Shown: in pieces, positions 24,772 through 34,219 of the stretch
Layout: each line of letters begins with the position of its first letter
Numbering within the stretch: the stretch's first letter is position 1
Assembly: GCA_016707785.1 (NCBI GenBank)
Contig: JADJGZ010000008.1
Span: 138,164 to 202,163, forward strand
Direction: 5' to 3'
DNA length: 64,000 nt
Origin: Bacteroidales bacterium
GTDB taxonomy: Bacteria; Bacteroidota; Bacteroidia; Bacteroidales; UBA4417
Program-made: the position numbers and the translations under genes
Notes under the pieces: model-generated
Database searches by the model: none
What the model saw: only the letters and a program-made list of their open reading frames with translations
Told to the model about the DNA's origin: nothing

Positions 24772-27573
24772 TTAAGGAAGAAGATATTTCTTTACCTTTT
24801 CGAGCATGACAACTTTATCGATAGGTTTTGTGAGGTAGTCGTTGCATCCTGCAGCCAGGATTTCTTCTGATTCATCACTGAGGGTGAATGCTGTAAGGGC
24901 AATAACGGGGACTGAAGGCAGGAATTTTTTTATTTCTGCTGTAGCTTCAAATCCATTCATCACCGGCATTTGGATATCCATCAGGATAAGGTCCACCTGT
25001 TCTTCCTGTTTACAAATGCCAACGGCTTCACTTCCATCCTGGGCATAAAGGATCCTGGCATTTGTTTTTTTGAGCATATGATTAATCAGGCGGAAATTGC
25101 TCTCAATATCTTCAGCAATGAGAATGGTTTTACCGCTTAAGTCGAGTTCAGTCATGGTAGTTTGTACTATTTCCTTTTTAGCTGAATATCCCAGCCATAT
25201 ATTTGATGGGATTGAGAAATAGAAAGTTGCTCCTACACCCAGGTCGGAAACCAGCCACATTTTTCCGCCCAGCAATTCTACAAGGCCTTTCGAAATGGAG
25301 AGGCCGAGCCCTGTACCTCCATATAAACGGGTGTAGCTTTCTTCTTCCTGCCTGAAACGTTCAAAGATAATCTCCTGTTTTTCTTTGGCTATTCCTTTCC
25401 CGGTATCTTCAACAAAGAAGATGATGTTATCGTTATCAAGTTTGTAGCCGGTTTTGATATGGCCTTTATTGGTGAATTTCAGGGCATTGCCTGTGAGATT
25501 GATCAGGATTTGTTTCAGCCGGACTTCATCACATAAAAGAGTGCAATTATTATCCGGAAGGCCTTTCTCACTGATTAAGTTCACGTTGTCCTTATGCAGA
25601 TTCCTTTTCTCCACCTCGGCGACCAGCATAATATCATCAAGGATTCGGTTAAGGTTGATTTCTGCAGGACTTATTGTTAACTGATTACTGTCGATTTTCG
25701 CGAAATCAATAATGTCATTGATAATCGTGAGAAGCTGTTTCCCACTATTCCGGATAATGGAGATGAATTCATGCCTTTGTTCTGCTGGAAGGTCTTCATC
25801 TTCAATCAATTCAGAAAATCCAACGATACTATTCATCGGTGAACGGATTTCATGCGACATATTTGCAAGGAAGGCTGATTTCAATCGCTCTGATTCCTCA
25901 GCTTTCTTTTTGGCAGCCAGCAGCACATCTTCATTCCTTTTTCTGTCAGTGATATCACGGGCTGTGGCAATAATCACATCTTTTCCAAAATATTTACCTT
26001 TATTACAGATGACATCTTTTGGGAAGATATCGCCATTTTTCCTTTTTCCCCAGAACTCAAAATGCAGGGGTGTGCCATCGATGAGCGTTTTTTGCACGGC
26101 CCTGCTTATGGATTCCAGATCATTTTTGCCATCAGCAGAAACGAAATCAATTCCTTTCCCTAAGATGTCTTCCCGGTTATAACCATACATTTTATCAGCA
26201 CCTTCATTGATATCGATGAATTTCCCATTTTCATCAAGCACATAAATGGATTCGCTCACAGTATTCAGGATTCCACGAAAACTTTGTTCACTTTGTATCA
26301 GGGACTCCTCGGATCTTTTCCGGTCAGTAATATCTCTTGTCGTAGAAATGATGCAGTCTTCACCATTGATCTCAATTAAACGTGCCGACATTAATCCGAA
26401 CCTGACAGTTCCGTCTTTCATTTGGAATGGGGCTTCAAAACCTACAACTTCTCCGTTTTTCTGCAATAATTCAATCATTCGTTGCCGGTCTTCCGGTTGA
26501 AACCAGATGTTCGTGCCTGGATCCATTGAAGATTTTCCAATTACATCTTCCTTTGTATATCCTGTTATTTCTGTAAACCCGTTATTGATTTCGACATAGA
26601 TCCCCTTATCGATTTTGTTAATGTTGATCGAATCAGGGCTGGTCATGAAAGCCTCGGAGAACTTCTTTTCACTGGCTCTTAAAGCATCTTCAATTCTTTT
26701 ACGTTCAGCCATATCCCTTATGAAAGTCTGATAACTTTTATCAGGCATCATTTTGGTATGCATTTCAACAGGAAGTAATGTCCCGTCTTTTCTTGTGAGG
26801 AACCTTTCTCTCCTGACAATCTTTCCTTCTTTAAGTTTTTCGTATTGGAAAGGTATCCGGTTTAACTCTTCCTTGTTGAAAAGGATATCGATCGGTTTGC
26901 CAAGTAATTGAGATTGGGTATATCCTGACAGTTCAGCAGCACTCTTATTAGCCTGAATGATAATACCATCCTGGTTTCCGATCAGGATCGCATCAACAGC
27001 CAGTTCAAATAAGGTCTGAATCCAATCTTCGTTATTCTGCAATAAATGTTCAACTTTTTTCTGCTCCGAAATATCAATAATAACAGCATGACATAAGCCT
27101 GATTCTGAAAATGCCAGGCCTTCAATCCTCAGATACAATTGCTGCGAAGTAGTTGAATTAATAATGACTTCACACTGACTCTTACCCTGGTAACTGAAAA
27201 CAGATTCCAGGAATTCTTCAAATTTTTGAATCGAGGAATTATCCAGATAATCAGTCAGGAGTTTGCCTTCCAGTGCATTTCCCAACATACCGGCTGCACA
27301 AAGGTTGATTTCACCGATTTTTCCTTCCTTATCAAGGGTGAAATACCCTGATGGAGCATTTCTGAATAAATTAAAGTAATGCTCTGCTTCTTTTTTATCT
27401 TTCTTGATTTCAGATAATAATTCTTCTAATCTAAAAATGGTTCCATCCTCTTTATATGCGGACTTGGCTAAAGTCTGAAGCATTTCAGAGACTTCACTAT
27501 TTAAACCGGCTTCCCTGATTAATTGATCAAAGTTTTCAGTCGGGTGCGACGGAAGATTTTTCTCCTCTTTCAT
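24772..27573 (-). CDS. Hybrid sensor histidine kinase, four PAS domains plus receiver
   Basis: A 933-residue soluble two-component hybrid. No transmembrane segment is visible, so it senses in the cytoplasm. After a helical N-terminus come four PAS/PAC units (about residues 60-175, 180-295, 300-420, 425-550), each ending in a DITDRKR- or DMAERKR-type linker. The HisKA domain has FLANMSHEIRSPMNS, with the phospho-acceptor His. HATPase_c follows, with NLTGNALKFTNKG, VEDTGKGIA and GGTGLGLSISKGL. The receiver (about 810-933) has an acidic pair in AEDIESN, the phospho-Asp in LMDIQMPVMNG, and TAFTL and LTKPID. No DNA-binding output domain is adjacent, so the partner is unknown. Confidence 0.95.
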   Translation of the reverse strand: MKEEKNLPSHPTENFDQLIREAGLNSEVSEMLQTLAKSAYKEDGTIFRLEELLSEIKKDKKEAEHYFNLFRNAPSGYFTLDKEGKIGEINLCAAGMLGNALEGKLLTDYLDNSSIQKFEEFLESVFSYQGKSQCEVIINSTTSQQLYLRIEGLAFSESGLCHAVIIDISEQKKVEHLLQNNEDWIQTLFELAVDAILIGNQDGIIIQANKSAAELSGYTQSQLLGKPIDILFNKEELNRIPFQYEKLKEGKIVRRERFLTRKDGTLLPVEMHTKMMPDKSYQTFIRDMAERKRIEDALRASEKKFSEAFMTSPDSININKIDKGIYVEINNGFTEITGYTKEDVIGKSSMDPGTNIWFQPEDRQRMIELLQKNGEVVGFEAPFQMKDGTVRFGLMSARLIEINGEDCIISTTRDITDRKRSEESLIQSEQSFRGILNTVSESIYVLDENGKFIDINEGADKMYGYNREDILGKGIDFVSADGKNDLESISRAVQKTLIDGTPLHFEFWGKRKNGDIFPKDVICNKGKYFGKDVIIATARDITDRKRNEDVLLAAKKKAEESERLKSAFLANMSHEIRSPMNSIVGFSELIEDEDLPAEQRHEFISIIRNSGKQLLTIINDIIDFAKIDSNQLTISPAEINLNRILDDIMLVAEVEKRNLHKDNVNLISEKGLPDNNCTLLCDEVRLKQILINLTGNALKFTNKGHIKTGYKLDNDNIIFFVEDTGKGIAKEKQEIIFERFRQEEESYTRLYGGTGLGLSISKGLVELLGGKMWLVSDLGVGATFYFSIPSNIWLGYSAKKEIVQTTMTELDLSGKTILIAEDIESNFRLINHMLKKTNARILYAQDGSEAVGICKQEEQVDLILMDIQMPVMNGFEATAEIKKFLPSVPVIALTAFTLSDESEEILAAGCNDYLTKPIDKVVMLEKVKKYLLP

Positions 27574-27821
27574 AAATTTTCAAATACATCAATAGTTAAT
27601 AAACCCTTAATCACCGAGTCAGTGAAAAGGGCATACCTTGAGATCAAGGGTGAGGCTAAAATGTGTATCTCTTTATAGTTATACTAGTCACTCTGCTTGG
27701 ATACCAAAATTATCAATAAAATACATACTTCATAGCAAAATCCATTTAAATTTTCTGGAATTTCATAATAGCGCATTATGTAAATGTAGTTAGAGATTGT
27801 ATAAGGAAGTCCCAAGTCCCA

Positions 27822-27837
27822 TCCGCCAGCTGGCGGA
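27822..27837. repeat. TCCGCC/GGCGGA palindrome
   Basis: TCCGCCAGCTGGCGGA is a perfect 16-bp palindrome, flanked on both sides by short GTCCCAA direct repeats. Similar palindromes occur at 52348-52363 (TCCGCCGGCTGGCGGA) and 61657-61670 (TCCGCCTCGGCGGA). Confidence 0.6.
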
Positions 27838-27860
27838 CCAAGTCCCAAGTCCCAATATTT

Positions 27861-28445
27861 AACACTAAACTCTAAATCAATAAGTTAACTTACTTTTTCA
27901 TTTTTTATTATTTGTTATGTGTTAGATATTAAGTTGCCCGGAAGAAGAATTTCCAACTAGGGAAAGAATATTTAATATTTAACACTAAACACTAAATCAA
28001 TAAGTTAATTTACTTTTTCATTTTTTATTATATGTTTTGTGTTAGATATTAAGTTGCCCGGAAGAAGAATTTCCAACTGGGGAAAAAATATTTAATATAT
28101 AACACTAAACTCTAAACTTATAAGTATTATGTTTTGCTCAAATGGGGGGTTATTTTTTGCCCCGAAGGGGGGCCTTTATTTTTTTAGATATAAGTGGCCC
28201 GAAAGAAGAATTTCCTTCAATGAAAGGAACACATAATACTTAACACTAAACTCTAAATTTATAAGTATAATGTTTTGCTCAAATGGGGAGACTTTAATTC
28301 ATTTTTTTCATTTTTCATTTTTCATTTTGCATTTTTCATTATTTGTTATGTGTTAGATATTAAGTGGCCCGGAAGAAGAATTTCCATCTGGGAAAGAATA
28401 TTTAATATTAAACACTAAACTCTTAATCAATAAGTTGAGTTCTAA
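27861..28445. repeat. Imperfect tandem repeat array, 4 units plus a partial
   Basis: Units start with AACACTAAAC at 27861, 27981, 28101, 28242 and 28411 (the last partial). The unit length is 120, 120, 141 and 169 bases. Each unit ends with a conserved block containing GTGTTAGATATTAAG or a variant, then GCCCGGAAGAAGAATTTCC and a GGGAAAGAATATTTAATAT tail. Units 3 and 4 carry GTTTTGCTCAAATGGGG insertions, and unit 3 also a CCCCGAAGGGG palindrome. No start or open frame is preserved. The stretch 27574-27860 before it holds no gene and only the palindrome at 27822. Confidence 0.85.
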
Positions 28446-29741
28446 TTAAAGAACTTCTGCCACTACAAAAGCACTTCCACTGACCAGGACGAGGTCTTCT
28501 TTCCCTGCAGCCTGCCGTGCAGCCTTCAAAGCATTTTTAACCGAAGTAAATACTTCCCCTTTAAGCCCGGATAAAATAGCTTTTTTAGCCAGTTCTTCAG
28601 CATCCAGCCCTCTTGGGATATCAGCTTTGCAAAAATAATATGTTGCATTTTGGGGAAGCAGGTGAAGCATTCCATCAATGTCTTTATCATTCACAACCCC
28701 CAAGACGAAATGTAATTTTCGGTCAGCAGCATTCTTTAATTGTGAAAGCATCACTTTTAAACCATCTTTATTATGGGAAATATCGGCAATGGTTAAGGGC
28801 TTTTTTGCAAGGATCTGCCAACGTCCATGGAAGCCTGTGTTTTTAACCACATTCTTTATCCCTTTTGTCACCGCTTCTTCAGGAATTTGATATCCCAATT
28901 CTTTCAATTTTTCAATAGATTCAAGGACAGTCAGAATATTTTTCAACTGGTAAGTCCCGGTAAGGGGGCTTTCGACCGACACTACCAACTGATCCTCATG
29001 GCGCAGTACTTCCATTTTGATGCTTGATTTCCCCGGGATCAATTCTTCATTGGCATGAATGGAAAAGCACTGATCAGCAAATGTAACAGGGGAGTTTAAT
29101 TCCCGTGCTTTTTCCAGGAACACTTCAAAAACCTCTGCTTGAGTTTCACCAATAACTAAAGGCACTCCTGGTTTGATGATCCCTGCTTTTTCCATGGCAA
29201 TTTTCACCAGGGTATTACCAAGGAATTGCATGTGATCAAACCCGATATTAGTGATGATGGTTAGCCTGGGATGAAGAATATTGGTTGAGTCCAACCTTCC
29301 GCCCATACCCGTTTCCATGACAGCGATGTCAACCTGCTGTTGATGGAAGTGGTGTGTAGCCAATCCAAAGGTCCATTCAAAAAATGAGGGTTCCAGTTCT
29401 GAGAATTCATTTTTGAATTTTGTTACAAAGCTTGTTACGTCTGATTTTAAGATCATCCGTCCATTTACTTTTATCCTTTCCCTGAAATCTTTGAGATGAG
29501 GAGAAGTAAAAAGACCAGTTTTGTAACCTGCTTCCTGCAAGATGGATGCAATCATATGTGAGGTGGAACCTTTCCCATTGGTTCCGGCGATATGAATACT
29601 AGGGAATTTAAGTTCAGGATGATCCAGTAATTTACTGATTGAAACAGTATTATCTAGATTTGCTTTATAAGCAGGTGCTCCTACCCTGTGAAACATGGGC
29701 AGTTGCGTATAAAGATAATTGAGCGTTTCCCTGTAGTTCAT
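28446..29741 (-). CDS. folC: Bifunctional folylpolyglutamate/dihydrofolate synthase FolC
   Basis: A 431-residue Mur-ligase-family enzyme that adds glutamate to dihydropteroate and folates. The P-loop is IAGTNGKGSTSHM (about residues 51-63). ETGMGGRLDSTN and TNIGFDHMQFLGNT are characteristic FolC segments, and VADISHNKDGLKVML-like sequence marks the C-terminal domain. Length and domain order are normal. It is 29 bases downstream of the barrel protein gene on the same strand and may share its transcript. The tandem repeat array begins right at its stop. Confidence 0.94.
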   Translation of the reverse strand: MNYRETLNYLYTQLPMFHRVGAPAYKANLDNTVSISKLLDHPELKFPSIHIAGTNGKGSTSHMIASILQEAGYKTGLFTSPHLKDFRERIKVNGRMILKSDVTSFVTKFKNEFSELEPSFFEWTFGLATHHFHQQQVDIAVMETGMGGRLDSTNILHPRLTIITNIGFDHMQFLGNTLVKIAMEKAGIIKPGVPLVIGETQAEVFEVFLEKARELNSPVTFADQCFSIHANEELIPGKSSIKMEVLRHEDQLVVSVESPLTGTYQLKNILTVLESIEKLKELGYQIPEEAVTKGIKNVVKNTGFHGRWQILAKKPLTIADISHNKDGLKVMLSQLKNAADRKLHFVLGVVNDKDIDGMLHLLPQNATYYFCKADIPRGLDAEELAKKAILSGLKGEVFTSVKNALKAARQAAGKEDLVLVSGSAFVVAEVL

Positions 29742-29770
29742 ATCCCAGGCAGTTAGTTTCAGACTGTGTT

Positions 29771-30904
29771 TTATTCAACATGGCGGTTCTTCTTCCCTGA
29801 ATGTAGTAACCAGGATGCATTGGCGCGGATATTCAAGCCATAATTGAAGTTGAAATTCTTTGTCTGCATGTCGTAGAAAGCTTCTGAGCGGAAGCCCATC
29901 CTTACACCCTTTAACAGTTCCTTATCCATGATGATTTTGCCCCCTGCAATATCCCTTATATCTGAGGTATACCAGTTGTTCAGGGATGATATCGACTGAT
30001 AGATTGGGTCGCCCAATGGTGAGAAATAATATTCACCATGAAAATAGGAGAGTCCGACGGAAATGAATTTGTATGAAGTCATTGCCATACTATAGCTGGC
30101 AAACCCTTTTTTATAAGGGATGGTCACTGTTCCTGAGGGATCTGATGCCTGTATGAGAAATGTTGAAAAGGTAAAGCCAGGGTTGTTATCTGATAAATGC
30201 TTGTAGGTTAACCCTGGAGCCAGGTTAAGTCTTGTTTGCAACGGGGCATCCGATTGATCAACTTGTCCACCGTAGTGATGGATGATGCCTTGCAGAATAA
30301 GATGAAGTGAGTGAGAGTTGTTTTCTCCGGTAAGCCGGTAATCTGCTGAAATTCCGGCAGATATCTCCTCCTGCGAAGGATCACCCGGCAGGATGAAGTG
30401 ATCCCAGCTCATCCATACATCTGTATGTACCTTGTTACCTTTAAGTATCACCTGCAAGCCGTTTTCAGGCATTCGGCTGAAGTAATTATCAGCACCGTAA
30501 ACAGGGTCAATGAGTCCATGTTCCAGAGATCCATATAGTTGTCCGAATACGATTCGCATATTCTGAATCGGTTCATATACCAGGCGGAACACTGGTAATG
30601 AGCAATTGAACTTATCCGTGCCATAATAATACCGGAAGAACCATCCTGCTGATAGTCGTGCTTTTGACGAAAATGCATAGGCTATCTCAGGTTGAAGGCT
30701 TGATCCGAAGTAGGTGATCCCTTCAGTAATGGGATCAAAATACTCATTATTCTTGAGGAAATTATTGTTTAAAATACTACATGAAATATCGCCTGTTCTT
30801 AAGGAGGGCATGCTATCAGGGAAGGAATAGGAGGTGTAGCTATCCTGGGCAAAAACCGGAATAAGTGACAAAGTCATTTGTAATAGCAGAAGGATTCTTT
30901 TCAT
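29771..30904 (-). CDS. Predicted outer-membrane barrel protein
   Basis: A protein of about 377 residues with a signal peptide (cleavage near PVFAQ). It has alternating beta-strand sequence throughout, such as LSAGWFFRYYYGTD, ISVGLSYFHGEYYF and NFNYGLNIRANASW, and no enzyme motif. The open frame reaches a GTG at 30922 that overlaps the upstream stop; I prefer the ATG at 30904 because it starts the signal peptide directly. It is paired with the propeller lipoprotein gene (spacing 17 bases), so the two probably work together at the outer membrane. Confidence 0.68.
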   Translation of the reverse strand: MKRILLLLQMTLSLIPVFAQDSYTSYSFPDSMPSLRTGDISCSILNNNFLKNNEYFDPITEGITYFGSSLQPEIAYAFSSKARLSAGWFFRYYYGTDKFNCSLPVFRLVYEPIQNMRIVFGQLYGSLEHGLIDPVYGADNYFSRMPENGLQVILKGNKVHTDVWMSWDHFILPGDPSQEEISAGISADYRLTGENNSHSLHLILQGIIHHYGGQVDQSDAPLQTRLNLAPGLTYKHLSDNNPGFTFSTFLIQASDPSGTVTIPYKKGFASYSMAMTSYKFISVGLSYFHGEYYFSPLGDPIYQSISSLNNWYTSDIRDIAGGKIIMDKELLKGVRMGFRSEAFYDMQTKNFNFNYGLNIRANASWLLHSGKKNRHVE

Positions 30905-30921
30905 AGTTATCGGGAGTTCCA

Positions 30922-31905
30922 CTATTGATTAAAGCGTAGAATCTGGCCATCGGGAAAGGAAGCCAGAATTTTTTTATCAGGATGTAAAGCCAATGTTAGT
31001 AGGGTATCAGATGGAAGATGAGCGTTGTTTTTTGTAAAGCTTTTCCATTCAGTGTTTTCCAAAGTCAGTAAGCCGGCTCCCCGGGTGGCAATCCATAGTA
31101 TTCCTTCCTGGTCAGGAATCAGTTTATTTACAGGCTTTGAAGTACCGGTGGAGAAAATGGCAGATGTGCCATCCTTAAACTGTATAATCTGTGAAGCTTC
31201 TGTTCCGGCCCAAACAGTTCCATTTATATCCTGGCATAAAGAGTTAACCTGAGCAGGTGCAAGAAGTGGTTGTTCGGTTTGACGGGCAATCCATTCATTC
31301 CCGTTGAAAAACAGCACTCCATGATCCTTTGTTCCGGCCCAAAGTCCTTGTTGGTGATCCATTAAAAGGCAAGTGATATGTGATGACTGAATATTTGATT
31401 GAGAAGTTGAAAAGAAGGTCCATACTCCATTTTTTAGTAAGGCAACACCTCCATTCTGTGAATCCCCGTCAATTCCTACCCAGATTTCTCCGATTCCACG
31501 GACGGCCATGGAGGTGATTTTTCGGTCTTTAAGTGCCTGTATGGATGCCCAGTTTGAACCATCATACCTGCTAAGGCCGTTTTTTGCCGATACCCATAGT
31601 AAATCATTCCCATCACGAAGGATGCAGGTCACAGAGTCAAACAACAGCTGAGTACTGTTTTCATCAATTAAACTGAATTCAGTTCCGTTTCCATGAATCA
31701 ATCCCATCTTTCCGGCACTTCCAAACCATTCGGAATGGTCGGACTCAATGAATATAGATGAGACAGGAGTAGGTTGAATACCAGCTGCTTTGTGATAATA
31801 AACTGACCATGGAACCGGTGGAAAGATCTCATTTTTCTCCTTGCATGCTATCATTGTTACAATAGACGTGGCGAGGAGAAAGAGGAGTTTAAAGGAATTA
31901 CGCAT
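30922..31905 (-). CDS. Beta-propeller lipoprotein (two-component regulator propeller-like)
   Basis: A 327-residue lipoprotein: signal sequence with lipobox VTMIAC, lipidated Cys at about residue 21. The mature part consists of repeated blades of the Reg_prop type, each with a W or AG core such as DLLWVSAKNGLSRYDGS, GLWAGTKDHGVLFFNG and ILWIATRGAGLLTLENT, giving about seven blades. These propellers usually form the sensor half of SusC/D-linked hybrid kinases, but here the protein is free-standing and has no kinase. An inverted repeat overlaps its promoter (31922-31942). Confidence 0.8.
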   Translation of the reverse strand: MRNSFKLLFLLATSIVTMIACKEKNEIFPPVPWSVYYHKAAGIQPTPVSSIFIESDHSEWFGSAGKMGLIHGNGTEFSLIDENSTQLLFDSVTCILRDGNDLLWVSAKNGLSRYDGSNWASIQALKDRKITSMAVRGIGEIWVGIDGDSQNGGVALLKNGVWTFFSTSQSNIQSSHITCLLMDHQQGLWAGTKDHGVLFFNGNEWIARQTEQPLLAPAQVNSLCQDINGTVWAGTEASQIIQFKDGTSAIFSTGTSKPVNKLIPDQEGILWIATRGAGLLTLENTEWKSFTKNNAHLPSDTLLTLALHPDKKILASFPDGQILRFNQ

Positions 31906-31921
31906 TTTTTATTGAATAGGA

Positions 31922-31942
31922 GAATACAAAAGTATTGTATTC
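31922..31942 (-). promoter_or_regulatory. -7 box overlapped by an operator-like palindrome
   Basis: On the minus strand TACTTTTG (31927-31934, matching TAnnTTTG) sits inside a perfect inverted repeat, GAATACAA and TTGTATTC separated by five bases. A repressor bound there would block the promoter of the propeller lipoprotein gene. The regulator is unknown. Confidence 0.5.
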
Positions 31943-32042
31943 TGGCTATTAATAATCAATCCTGGTATTTCAGAAAGTATTTGAATGCCTGAATCTTGAT
32001 TTTCAGGAACAAAGGTTCAGAAGGATAGAGCAGGAGAGGTGA

Positions 32043-32849
32043 TTACCTGGTTTTAATGAAGGTATATTTAATGGTACCTTTCTGGACCTCTGCCGCATCA
32101 GGGTTTGAAGTAAAAAGGGCTCTCATTGCAGCTTTTTCAGCCTGAGCCTGGAGTTGTTGGTCGGAGATAGTGGTTCCTTTAGCTCCTGCCACGGCACGTG
32201 TTACCCGACCCTCTTTGTTTACATAAATTGTTACTACAATAAAACCCTGATCATCAGAGTTATAGGCGGGTTTAGGAAGGCTTTTGGCTCCACGGCCTTC
32301 CAGACTGAATGAGGGACCATTGCCTTTACCACCTTGTCCATCATACCCTTTACCGTCGGGGGTGCCATTTGGTTTTCCCTGGTCCCCGGGTTTCCCGGTG
32401 ATCCCTTCACTACCTCCTTTAGTTGTTTTATTGCTTTTCCCTTTAAAGAGGGCATTTTGATTTACAACAGGCTGTTTGACAACTTCAGGCTGTGGGGTAG
32501 GTTTAGTTGGGGTAACAGTATTTTGTTTGTTCGTTTTCTTATTTACTTTTTCAAGGGCAGGGTTTTCATCGTTTGCCTCTGTGATTAATTCATCATTGGC
32601 TTTTGCGGGCTGCGGAGCCGCAGCTGAACTGGCGAGCATGGCAGCTTCTTCCGGCTGAATATCACCCATTCCATTGTCACTGTTACCAAGGTTCACTTCA
32701 ACACCTTCTTCTCCAGGCAATGGGAGAGGGGTTCGAAGGGCAACCCAGAAAAGGATCAGGATCAGGAGGGCATGGAAAACCACGGTGCCGGTTATAGCCC
32801 AGACCCGGCCTTTCTTATCTTCCGTTTCACTGGTGAGGTAATGTGACAT
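32043..32849 (-). CDS. tonB: TonB-family energy transducer
   Basis: A 268-residue single-pass inner-membrane protein. The transmembrane helix is at about residues 17-40 (the first helix is followed by a periplasmic Pro/Lys/Gly-rich linker). The C-terminal domain reads FIVVTIYVNKEGRVTRAVAG, typical of TonB C-terminal folds in Bacteroidota, although the YP-motif of enterobacterial TonB is absent. It transmits proton-motive energy from ExbB-ExbD to outer-membrane receptors. It is third in an exbB-exbD-tonB set with 36- and 43-base spacers. Confidence 0.88.
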   Translation of the reverse strand: MSHYLTSETEDKKGRVWAITGTVVFHALLILILFWVALRTPLPLPGEEGVEVNLGNSDNGMGDIQPEEAAMLASSAAAPQPAKANDELITEANDENPALEKVNKKTNKQNTVTPTKPTPQPEVVKQPVVNQNALFKGKSNKTTKGGSEGITGKPGDQGKPNGTPDGKGYDGQGGKGNGPSFSLEGRGAKSLPKPAYNSDDQGFIVVTIYVNKEGRVTRAVAGAKGTTISDQQLQAQAEKAAMRALFTSNPDAAEVQKGTIKYTFIKTR

Positions 32850-32885
32850 TGTAATACTTGTTGGTTTTTGGTTTTGAAATTCAGG

Positions 32886-33308
32886 TTAACGTTCGTTTTC
32901 CGGTGGCTTGGTAGCAAGGATCACCTTATGTTTGGTTTTCATGAATTCGTTGATATTATTAACTGCATCAATCACATTCACTACATACTGAATTGGAACA
33001 GTCTGATCAGAGCGGAGTACAATCGTGGCTTCAGTTTGACCTGCAAGAGTTTGAAGCAGTGCAGGTTCCAGTGCTTTTACATCAGTAGGGCTTTCATTGA
33101 CGAAGAACATGAACTGATCATTAATATACACAGTGATGCTCTGTTTGGCCATAGTCTTGCTGGTACTTGATGGCAGCAGAAGTTTGATGGCATTTGGACT
33201 CACCAGTGTAGAACTCAGCATGAAGAATATGAGGAGAAGGAATACCAGGTCCGACATGGATGCCATGCTGAATTCGGTACTAATCTTATTCCTTGATTTT
33301 ATTGCCAT
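32886..33308 (-). CDS. exbD: ExbD/TolR-family biopolymer transport protein
   Basis: A 140-residue protein with one N-terminal transmembrane helix. The key proton-relay aspartate is at D20 (MSDLVFLLLIFFML). The periplasmic part has the ITVYINDQ and VLRSDQTVPIQYV pattern of the family. Works with ExbB as the proton-driven motor for TonB. It is the middle gene of the minus-strand exb operon. Confidence 0.93.
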   Translation of the reverse strand: MAIKSRNKISTEFSMASMSDLVFLLLIFFMLSSTLVSPNAIKLLLPSSTSKTMAKQSITVYINDQFMFFVNESPTDVKALEPALLQTLAGQTEATIVLRSDQTVPIQYVVNVIDAVNNINEFMKTKHKVILATKPPENER

Positions 33309-33351
33309 TGGGTTGGATTATATATTTAGATCCGGGAAAGTGTGAATGCTT

Positions 33352-34074
33352 TTACTTGGCAGGTTCATGTAGCAGATCCATGAATTCAGTTGCCCTGGCT
33401 TCAAGGATAAAAACCACTTTCTGTACCCTGGCAATCAGGATATTATAGCAAAGATAGGCTATGATTCCTACGATGAGACCAGCAACGGTAGTAACCATTG
33501 CCTGGTAAATACCGGAAGAAAGAAGTTGGATATCAATATTATTTCCGGCCATTGACATGTCGTAGAAAGCAGTAACCATCCCGGTTACAGTTCCAAGGAA
33601 CCCGAGCATGGGAGCAGCACCTGCAACGGTAGCCACCACGGAAAGGTTTCTCTCAAGTTTAGAGACCTCCAGGTTGCCGACATTATCTATGGCGGTATGA
33701 ATATCACTCAGGGGCTTTCCCAACCTGTGAAGGCCTTTTTCAATCATTCGTGCGATAGGGGAGCTATTATTTTTACATAAAGACATGGCTGAGTCAAGAC
33801 GGCCATTCATCATGAAATCCCTGATATTGTTCATAAAATTGGCATCCTCCTTGGAAGCCTTAGTGATCACAATATACCTTTCAATAAAGATATAGATGGC
33901 AACTACAGAGAGCAAAGCAATTGGAATCATGATGGGACCACCTTTCAGTGCTAATTCCCATATTGATAAGCTGATTTCTGTGGGTTGGGTCTTGGGGATT
34001 GTGGTGAGTGCCTGGTTCACCGTGTCAGCAAGAGTTGTAGCAGGCGTTGTAATCTGAAGAAGGACTCCGTTCAT
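33352..34074 (-). CDS. exbB: MotA/TolQ/ExbB proton channel family protein
   Basis: A 240-residue inner-membrane protein with three predicted helices: about residues 32-52 (GPIMIPIALLSVVAIYIFIE), about 145-170 (GAAPMLGFLGTVTGMVTAFYD, with the family GT/GTV motif) and about 190-215. It forms the stator of the proton channel with ExbD. A TACCTTTA sequence about 25 bases before its ATG is a near-match -7 box, so the operon is likely transcribed from here. Confidence 0.94.
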   Translation of the reverse strand: MNGVLLQITTPATTLADTVNQALTTIPKTQPTEISLSIWELALKGGPIMIPIALLSVVAIYIFIERYIVITKASKEDANFMNNIRDFMMNGRLDSAMSLCKNNSSPIARMIEKGLHRLGKPLSDIHTAIDNVGNLEVSKLERNLSVVATVAGAAPMLGFLGTVTGMVTAFYDMSMAGNNIDIQLLSSGIYQAMVTTVAGLIVGIIAYLCYNILIARVQKVVFILEARATEFMDLLHEPAK

Positions 34075-34219
34075 TAATTTCCTGTTTTTGAGAATAAAGG
34101 TACCCTTTAATAAGGTAGAAACCCTGAAAGTGGCTGCATTTTTTAAACAGCGTTCTGTTAATTAACTCTCTTTTGAATTAATTATTATCGGCAAGGTGTA
34201 TTTAAGTGGATTCTTGCGG

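Noticed and set aside
27861..28445. Tandem array as CRISPR
   Set aside because: Unit length is 120-169 bases and the between-block sequence is itself repeated, so there are no unique spacers.
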